Of a stretch of 27,879 bases of DNA, positions 22,489 through 27,879 are shown in pieces; within the stretch, counting starts at the first letter, position 1, and every line of letters begins with the position of its first letter. Made by a program: the position numbers and the translations under genes. Source of the stretch: Desulfovibrio sp. UBA6121 (GTDB lineage: Bacteria; Desulfobacterota; Desulfovibrionia; Desulfovibrionales; Desulfovibrionaceae); contig DIVX01000094.1 of the NCBI GenBank assembly GCA_002422505.1, forward strand, positions 1-27,879, written 5' to 3'. Below the pieces are notes generated by a model, which ran no database searches, was not told the origin of the DNA, and saw only the letters and a program-made list of their open reading frames with translations.

Positions 22489-23196
22489 TTAGGCAAAACC
22501 CTGAACGTAGTCGTTCCGCATGGCCGCGTAACATTCACACGACGCGTCCTCCAGGCCCTGGCGGTCGAGAACGACTATCTCGCCACGGGAGTAGCGGATG
22601 AGCCCCCGCTGTTGCAGCGCGGCTGCGGCAATGGAGACGCCGCTTCTGCGCACGCCCAGCATGCCCGCCAGTTCGGCGTGGGTAAGGTGAAAATGGCCGG
22701 CGTGGGCCCTGTCGTGGGTCATTAAAAGCCAGCACGCCAGCCGGGGCTCTATTTTGTGGAAATGCGTGCATGCGGTGGTTTGCGCCTGCTGCGCAAGCAA
22801 GATGAACAGATAGCGGTTGAGCGTGCGCACCAGGCCCGGGCTATGGCTCAGCTCACGGCGCAGTTGCGAGGCGGTCATCCGCAGGGCCGTGCCCGCGCCA
22901 AGCACCACCGCCTGCATGGGCGCGCCGTTCATCCCAAGCGATAGCGTTGCGCCAAGCATGCCCTCGCTGCCGATGAGCCCCATCTCCATGGGAGAGTGCC
23001 CGGCCAGGGCGCTGATGCGGGAAATGAAGCCCGTGAGCGGGAAATAGATGTGCAGAAAGGGCTGATCCTGCTCGCACAGCGTTGTGCCGAAAACCAGCTC
23101 CACAGGCTCGCAGCATTCAAAAATACTCTCCCGCTCCTCCCGTGGAAGAATGGAAAGCAGCTGATTGACAGCAGGCGCAAGAGGAGAATCCGGCAT
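22489..23196 (-). CDS. Crp/Fnr-family transcription regulator, distant paralogue 2
   Basis: Protein of 235 residues with the same architecture as the other two: sensor domain (about 15-145, with IYFPLTGFISRISAL and LIGSEGMLGATLSLG) and HTH_Crp (ELAGMLGVRRSGVSIAAAAL, then LIRYSRGEIVVLDRQGLE). It is much more diverged from the other pair than they are from each other, but its recognition helix is similar (GVRRSGV against GVRREGV), so the DNA sites may overlap. The start at 23196 has GGGGAG 11 bases upstream; an extension to 23277 adds unrelated residues. It is 227 bases downstream of Crp gene 3. Only half of the palindrome (GACAGCGCA at 23345-23353) is found upstream. Confidence 0.9.
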   Translation of the reverse strand: MPDSPLAPAVNQLLSILPREERESIFECCEPVELVFGTTLCEQDQPFLHIYFPLTGFISRISALAGHSPMEMGLIGSEGMLGATLSLGMNGAPMQAVVLGAGTALRMTASQLRRELSHSPGLVRTLNRYLFILLAQQAQTTACTHFHKIEPRLACWLLMTHDRAHAGHFHLTHAELAGMLGVRRSGVSIAAAALQQRGLIRYSRGEIVVLDRQGLEDASCECYAAMRNDYVQGFA

Positions 23197-23423
23197 TGTG
23201 TAGTGTCTCCCCGAAGCACAAAGGAGGCCAAGGATTGGCGCGAGAGAGGTGCTGCTCTGTCTCGATGGCGCAGCCATAAATCCTGGGCTGGTTTTTGTCT
23301 GTTCGCCAGAGCACGCAGGGCTGATTCCGGTGGATATTTCTCAAGACAGCGCAGCCCAAGGCAAAGCACGTTCCCCCCCCGCCAGGGGAGCCTGGGACGT
23401 AACCTGCAGCACTGCTCCTTCCG

Positions 23424-24152
23424 TTATTTGCCCTGGTGCTTGGGCAGATACGGCAGCAGGCGGTCCGTCTCTTTTTTGACCACGGCGTAGCACTCACAGC
23501 ACAGCGCTTCGAGCTTGGGCCGGTCCAGCACGGTGATGTGCCCCCGGCTGTACTCGATGACGCCCTGCTTTTGCAGCTTTCCCGCGGCCTCGGTGACGCC
23601 CTCGCGCCGGACGCCCAGCATGTTGGCGATGAGCTCCTGGGTCATGCTCAAGCGGTTGTCCGGCAGGCGGTCGAGGGAGAGCAAGAGCCAGCGGCAGAGC
23701 TGCTGGTCGATTGAGTGGTGGCGGTTGCACACGGCCGTCTGGGCCATCTGGGTGATGAGCGCCTGGGTGTAGCGCAGCAGAAGCAGCATCAAATCGGCGT
23801 GGCGGCTGAACTCGTCTTTGAGCCGCTGCCCGGGCATGCGGTAGGCGGAGCCCGCGCTTTGCACAATGGCCCGGCTGGGGGTGCTCAAACCGCCCATGAA
23901 CAGCGCCACGCCGATGAGCCCCTCGTTGCCCACCACGGAAATTTCCGCCGAAGCCCCGTCCTCCATCACATACAGCAGGGACACGATGCTATCGGTGGGG
24001 AAATACACGTGGCGCATGGTATCGCCTGATTCGTAGAGCACCATGCCAAGGGGCATGGGCACAAGTTCAAGGTACGGCAACAGGCGTTGCTGCACCTGCG
24101 CAGGCAAGGCGGCCAAAAGGTGATTGCCGAGCGGCATGGGCGGTGTGGTCAC
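23424..24152 (-). CDS. Crp/Fnr-family transcription regulator, paralogue 3
   Basis: Protein of 242 residues, close paralogue of the regulator at 18305-19024, with the same sensor and HTH_Crp domain (ANMLGVRREGVTEAAGKL identical). I chose a GTG start at 24152 because AGGAGG lies 6 bases upstream and this aligns the N-termini (TTPPMPLGNHLL against SKPPKPKQNHLL). The first in-frame ATG (24137) would drop five residues and has no site. Differences cluster in the sensor domain (for example GQRLKDEFSRHADLML against GQTFKDECSRHTGLLL), so the ligand may differ while DNA binding stays the same. A palindromic site lies 63 bases upstream. Confidence 0.9.
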   Translation of the reverse strand: MTTPPMPLGNHLLAALPAQVQQRLLPYLELVPMPLGMVLYESGDTMRHVYFPTDSIVSLLYVMEDGASAEISVVGNEGLIGVALFMGGLSTPSRAIVQSAGSAYRMPGQRLKDEFSRHADLMLLLLRYTQALITQMAQTAVCNRHHSIDQQLCRWLLLSLDRLPDNRLSMTQELIANMLGVRREGVTEAAGKLQKQGVIEYSRGHITVLDRPKLEALCCECYAVVKKETDRLLPYLPKHQGK

Positions 24153-24214
24153 GGCGACCTCCTGTTTCGGGAGGGAGGTGGACCGGAAGCATAGACCTGC
24201 TTCCTCGCCGCATC

Positions 24215-24230
24215 CGTACGCTAGCGCACA
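24215..24230. promoter_or_regulatory. 16-bp palindromic site, copy 7
   Basis: CGTACGCTAGCGCACA, 13 of 16 matching the site before Crp gene 1, with the right half TAGCGCACA intact. It lies 62 bases before the GTG start of Crp gene 3, about the same place as copy 5 relative to Crp gene 1 (68 bases). Confidence 0.45.
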
Positions 24231-24296
24231 TAAGCGCGCAAGCCGCATTCGCGCAAAAATTCTCTCGTGGATGCATGAGAAGCGCCCCGGCGCTGC

Positions 24297-24339
24297 AAAA
24301 ATCCCCCCGACCCGGAAGCACGCTCCGGGCTGGGGGGAT
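24297..24339 (-). terminator. Intrinsic terminator of the glucan synthase-like gene
   Basis: ATCCCCCC (24301-24308) and CCCGGA (24311-24316) pair with TCCGGG (24324-24329) and GGGGGGAT (24332-24339), with a 2-base internal mismatch and a 7-base loop. On the minus strand a run of T follows (A-run 24297-24300). It lies about 95 bases past the stop at 24433. Confidence 0.75.
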
Positions 24340-24432
24340 GTCGGACACGGTGCGACTTCGGCGCGAGACAAGGGGCGCGGGGCCGTCGGAAGCCACAAGG
24401 AACCCGTGCCGCACCTTGAGGCGAGGGAGATT

Positions 24433-27400
24433 CTACCCTTCTGTTGCGGGCGCCTTCACCTCGGCCCAGTGCTCCACGCGGTCGTCCGCCAGGGGAATGC
24501 GGCCATCGGCCTGGCGCACGCCGTCCAGGCTCACGCGCAGGGCGCTTCCAGCCGGGTGCTGCGTCACCTTGATATGGTAGACCGTCTCCCGGTGCCGGTA
24601 GTGCATGGTGAATTCCTTCCACGCGGCGGGCAGGCAGGGCTCAAAGCGCAAATGGTCCACCTCCAGCCGCAGGCCCAAAAGCGACTCCACCATGAGCCGG
24701 TACAGCCACGCGGCGGAGCCGGTGTACCAAGTCCAGCCGCCGCGCCCGGTATGCGGGGGCACGGCGTACACATCCGCCGCCGCCACATAGGGCTCCACCT
24801 TGTACACGGCGGTTTGCCCCGCCGTGCGCGCGTGGTTCACCGGGTTGATGAGCTCAAAGAGCTCCCAGGCACGCATGGCGTCGCCCTGGCGGGCAAAGGC
24901 CATGGCCGCCCACACGGCGGCGTGGGTGTACTGCCCGCCGTTCTCGCGCACGCCCGGGACGTAGCCCTGGATGTACCCCGGCGACGGGTCCGCATGATCG
25001 AAAGGCGGCGTCAGGAGAGCGATCAGGCCCGCGTCTCGCCGGACCAGCAGCCGGTCGACCGCGTCCATGGCCGACCGGCCACGCGCCGAGCCGGCGGCGC
25101 CGGAGAGCACGGCCCACGACTGGGCGACCGAGTCGATCCGGCATTCCTCGTTCTCCGCCGAGCCGAGCGGGGTTCCGTCGTCGAAATAGGCGCGGCGGTA
25201 CCACTCGCCGTCCCAGCCGTTCCGCTCGATGTTCAGGCGCATTTTTTCCGCCTCCGTCCGGCAACGTTCGGCGAAGGCTTCGTCGCCGGCGTTGCGCGCG
25301 ACCTCGGCGAACCGCAGGAGCACTTCGTAGACGAAGAATCCCAGCCAGACGCTTTCCCCTTTGCCGTGCTCTCCCACCAGGTTCATCCCGTCGTTCCAGT
25401 CGCCGGACCCCATGAGCGGCAGGCCGTGCTCGCCGGTTCCGAGGCCTCTCAGGATGGCTCGCCTGCAATGTTCATACAGGGTGGCCGCCTCTTCCGATCG
25501 GGTAGGAAGATCGTAGTAGGAATCCTCCTCCGCGTTCACGGGGCGCCCTTCGATGAAGGGGACGGGCTCGTCCAGCACCCCGGAATCCCCCGTGCCGAGG
25601 ACGTAACGGCACGTCGCCAGCGGCAGCCAGAGGAAATCGTCGGAGCATTTCGTGCGCACGCCCCTCCCCGAGGGAGGATGCCACCAGTGCTGGACGTCCC
25701 CCTCCACGAACTGGCGGGCCGCGCATCTCAGCAGGTGCTCGCGAAGGAGGTGCGGCTCGGAGTGCACCAGCGCCATGGCGTCCTGCAGCTGGTCGCGGAA
25801 CCCGAAGGCGCCCCCGGACTGGTAGTATCCGCTCCGGGCCCAGACACGGCACGCCAGCGCCTGGTAAAGGAGCCACCCGTTGGCCAGGACGTTGAGGGCC
25901 GGGTCGGGGGTCTCCACCTGCACGGCCCCGAGGGTCCGGTTCCAGTACTGCCAGACCGATTCAAGCGCTCCCCGCGCCGCCTCGGATCCGCGGAAGCGGT
26001 TCGCCAGGTTCCGGGCATCCCCCGCGTTTTTCCCCGCGCCGAGCCGGAAGACGATCTCGCGCTCCTGCCCGTCGGCCAGCTCGAACGGCACCTGGATCGC
26101 GGCGCAGGGGTCCATGGAGGCCCCCGCCTTGCCCGAAAGCCGCGCACGGGCCATGGCGGCCGGGTTCCGAAGCGAGCCGTTTCGCCCGATGAATTCCAGC
26201 CGGTCCCCGCTCACGGTCCGGGCCGGGTCGTCCGCGTCGAAGAACGCGACCCGGTCGGCGAATTCCGCGTTGTAGGAGTTGCGCGCAAGGAGCGCCCCGC
26301 TGCCGGGTTCGGTCTGGGTGACCACGTGCATCGCCGATTTCGCCCGCAGGTCTCCCAGCACCCATTCCGCATATCCCGTGGCGGAGAGTTTGCGCGATCG
26401 GCCGGATTCGTTCCGCACTTTCAGCACCGAGAACTTGACCGGCGCGTCCACGGCCACGTAAACCCACAGCTCCGAGCGGATGCCGCCCTCCGAATGCTCG
26501 AAGACGCTGTAGCCGAATCCGTGCCTGCTGACGTACGCCTGCTGGCCGCCGCGGGGCAGCGGGGTGGGGGACCAGAAGCGGCCGTTCTCCTCGTCGCGGA
26601 TGTAGAAGGCCTCCCCGCCCGGATCGGTCACGGGGTCGTTGTGCCATGGAGTGAGGCGGAACTCGTGCGCGTTCTCGCTCCAGGTGTAGGCCTGGCCGCT
26701 TTCCGAGACGACGCTTCCGAAGGTCGGGTTCGCCAGCACGTTCACCCAAGGCGCCGGCGTTTCCCGCCCGCGCGCCGTCCTGATGACGTATTCGCGCCCA
26801 TCCGGCGTGAATCCCCCCAACCCGTTGAAGAAGATCAGTTCGCGCGGAGGCGGCTCGTCCTGCGCCGGGGCTTCTTCGCGGCGGGTCCGGGTCGGGCGGA
26901 TGCGCGGCACGGGTACTTCCGCGACCCGGCGGCGGTGGATCTGGTCCCAAAGCGTTCCCCCGGAGTCGGCGAGGATGGCGCGGGAGACCGTTTGGAACAG
27001 GATCCGGTCCTCGCCCGATATCTGCTCGCCGATCCGCGGGAAGATGCCGCCCGGCCGATCCGTGAACTTGGCTTCCAGGCCGGCGGCGATCAGCCCCAGG
27101 ATCTGCTCCTGGAGCGGTTGCCGGTAACCGGCGTGATCCTCGTTCCAGATCACCAGGTCCACCGCCAGCCCTTTCAACCGCCAGTACGCATGGGCCTGCA
27201 CGAGCTGGCGCACCAGCTCGATGTTGGACGGATCCTCGATCCGGAGCAGCACGATCGGGAAATCCCCGGAGATGGAGTAGCCCCACAGGCCGGATTGCCC
27301 GCGGCGGTTCTTTACGAGGATGCTCGCGTCGGCGCGCAGCAGCGGGTTGGCGTAGATGACGGAGCTGGCGAGGTGGCCGTACAGCTGCGCGTCGGCCTCC

Positions 27401-27879
27401 GTGGCGTTGAGCTGCTGCAGCAGCACCTGGCTGTGGGTCCACGCGAGGTCGAAGACGCGGTCCGCGAGATGCCGGTCCTGGTGCTTCTCTAGGAGGCCCA
27501 TGCAGACGTCGCGCGATTCCCCGACGCCGGAGACGATATTGACGGTTGCCGTTTCGTCGGGGCCGAGCGTGATCCGTTGCCGGATCGCGACGATCGGATC
27601 GAGCACGGACCCCTGACTGCCCGACAGCTCCGCGGGACCGGTGACCGCCTGGGGATCGGCGGCGGTGTTTCCCCGGCCGATGAACCTCGAGCGGTCCGTT
27701 TCGTAGGAAACCTCCCCGGCGTCCGCCCCGTGCACGGACATCAGGTGGAACATCCACGGCGCGGGCTCGCCGGAGGAGCGGGGGCGCCGGGTGCAGAGGA
27801 TCGCCTGCCTGTGGCGGACGATCTCGGTCTGGACGAAGAGGTTCCCGAACGCCGGATGCAGCGCGTCCGAGGCGGGCGA
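24433..27879 (-). CDS. Cyclic beta-1,2-glucan synthase-like protein, C-terminal GH94 part (start outside window)
   Basis: The frame is open to the right edge; residues before the first internal Met (27753) continue family sequence (LHPAFGNLFVQTEIV). The visible 1148 residues match the C-terminal GH94/glycosyltransferase-36 part of NdvB/ChvB-type synthases: a first beta-sandwich region with YWRLKGLAVDLVIWNED, and a second with FFNGLGGFTPDGREYVI. The (alpha/alpha)6 catalytic region has YQSGGAFGFRDQLQDAM, HWWHPPSGRGVRTKCSDDFLWLP and GSGDWNDGMN (catalytic acid Asp expected there). In the family this domain shortens linear glucans by phosphorolysis and so sets ring size; the GT84 and membrane part should lie upstream. 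Val codon choice changes sharply near 24930-24990. A good terminator follows. Confidence 0.92.
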   Translation of the reverse strand, partial: SPASDALHPAFGNLFVQTEIVRHRQAILCTRRPRSSGEPAPWMFHLMSVHGADAGEVSYETDRSRFIGRGNTAADPQAVTGPAELSGSQGSVLDPIVAIRQRITLGPDETATVNIVSGVGESRDVCMGLLEKHQDRHLADRVFDLAWTHSQVLLQQLNATEADAQLYGHLASSVIYANPLLRADASILVKNRRGQSGLWGYSISGDFPIVLLRIEDPSNIELVRQLVQAHAYWRLKGLAVDLVIWNEDHAGYRQPLQEQILGLIAAGLEAKFTDRPGGIFPRIGEQISGEDRILFQTVSRAILADSGGTLWDQIHRRRVAEVPVPRIRPTRTRREEAPAQDEPPPRELIFFNGLGGFTPDGREYVIRTARGRETPAPWVNVLANPTFGSVVSESGQAYTWSENAHEFRLTPWHNDPVTDPGGEAFYIRDEENGRFWSPTPLPRGGQQAYVSRHGFGYSVFEHSEGGIRSELWVYVAVDAPVKFSVLKVRNESGRSRKLSATGYAEWVLGDLRAKSAMHVVTQTEPGSGALLARNSYNAEFADRVAFFDADDPARTVSGDRLEFIGRNGSLRNPAAMARARLSGKAGASMDPCAAIQVPFELADGQEREIVFRLGAGKNAGDARNLANRFRGSEAARGALESVWQYWNRTLGAVQVETPDPALNVLANGWLLYQALACRVWARSGYYQSGGAFGFRDQLQDAMALVHSEPHLLREHLLRCAARQFVEGDVQHWWHPPSGRGVRTKCSDDFLWLPLATCRYVLGTGDSGVLDEPVPFIEGRPVNAEEDSYYDLPTRSEEAATLYEHCRRAILRGLGTGEHGLPLMGSGDWNDGMNLVGEHGKGESVWLGFFVYEVLLRFAEVARNAGDEAFAERCRTEAEKMRLNIERNGWDGEWYRRAYFDDGTPLGSAENEECRIDSVAQSWAVLSGAAGSARGRSAMDAVDRLLVRRDAGLIALLTPPFDHADPSPGYIQGYVPGVRENGGQYTHAAVWAAMAFARQGDAMRAWELFELINPVNHARTAGQTAVYKVEPYVAAADVYAVPPHTGRGGWTWYTGSAAWLYRLMVESLLGLRLEVDHLRFEPCLPAAWKEFTMHYRHRETVYHIKVTQHPAGSALRVSLDGVRQADGRIPLADDRVEHWAEVKAPATEG

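Noticed and set aside
23345..23353. GACAGCGCA half-site before Crp gene 2
   Set aside because: Only one half of the palindrome is present, so it is not counted among the seven sites.
24124..27492. A 1122-codon open frame on + opposite the glucan synthase-like gene
   Set aside because: The - frame has clear GH94 motifs along its whole length. The + frame is Arg/Pro/His/Val-rich with no domain, as expected for the antisense of GC-rich coding DNA.

Overview
The window is GC-rich, densely coding DNA from a Gram-negative bacterium. It encodes an LpxR-type lipid A deacylase, an OmpA-domain protein, several lipoproteins and periplasmic proteins, many two-component proteins, and a cyclic beta-glucan synthase-like protein. 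The overall style (many sensor kinases, HD-GYP, CsbD/BON/GlsB stress genes, Crp-type regulators) suggests a Desulfovibrio-like deltaproteobacterium (Desulfobacterota). That assignment is inference from gene style; no marker gene is present.

Region 1 (1-8200) is signalling. A 5'-truncated PAS/GAF-like hybrid histidine kinase on + converges on a four-gene - operon. In order of transcription the operon holds a CheY-like receiver, a receiver/HD-GYP protein, a soluble PAS histidine kinase, and a membrane CHASE3-like/PAS/GAF hybrid kinase with two receivers. The genes overlap or are separated by only 2 bases.

Region 2 (8350-16200, all -) holds two related stress-envelope clusters. The first runs micro membrane protein, APH-like phosphotransferase, HAD hydrolase, GlsB/YeaQ, two-BON lipoprotein, DUF3309 and CsbD. 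The second runs HEAT-repeat protein, GlsB/YeaQ, BON lipoprotein, CsbD, an exported unknown, a glycine-zipper lipoprotein, a strong hairpin, then LpxR. The GlsB-BON-CsbD core is present twice.

Region 3 (16490-22220, mostly +) holds a second duplicated unit: a small Pro/Lys/Gly-rich, probably disordered protein followed by a three-BON exported protein (16592/17215 and 19253/19641). A Crp/Fnr-family gene lies on - between the two copies. A Spy/CpxP-like periplasmic protein and a VWA-OmpA protein follow.

Region 4 (22390-24340, -) has two more Crp/Fnr-family genes, one a close paralogue of the first. Region 5 (24433 to the window edge, -) is the C-terminal 1148 codons of a cyclic beta-1,2-glucan synthase-like GH94 protein, apparently mosaic in codon usage.

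The most interesting signal is a 16-bp palindrome, about TGYGCGRYAGCGCACM, that I find at seven intergenic positions. It lies upstream of both GlsB-BON-CsbD clusters, both three-BON units and both close Crp paralogues. In the two three-BON units, the sequence from the palindrome to the start codon is conserved and has almost the same length. I propose that the Crp-family proteins here control an envelope-stress regulon through this site. No tRNA, rRNA, CRISPR array, transposase or integrase was seen.
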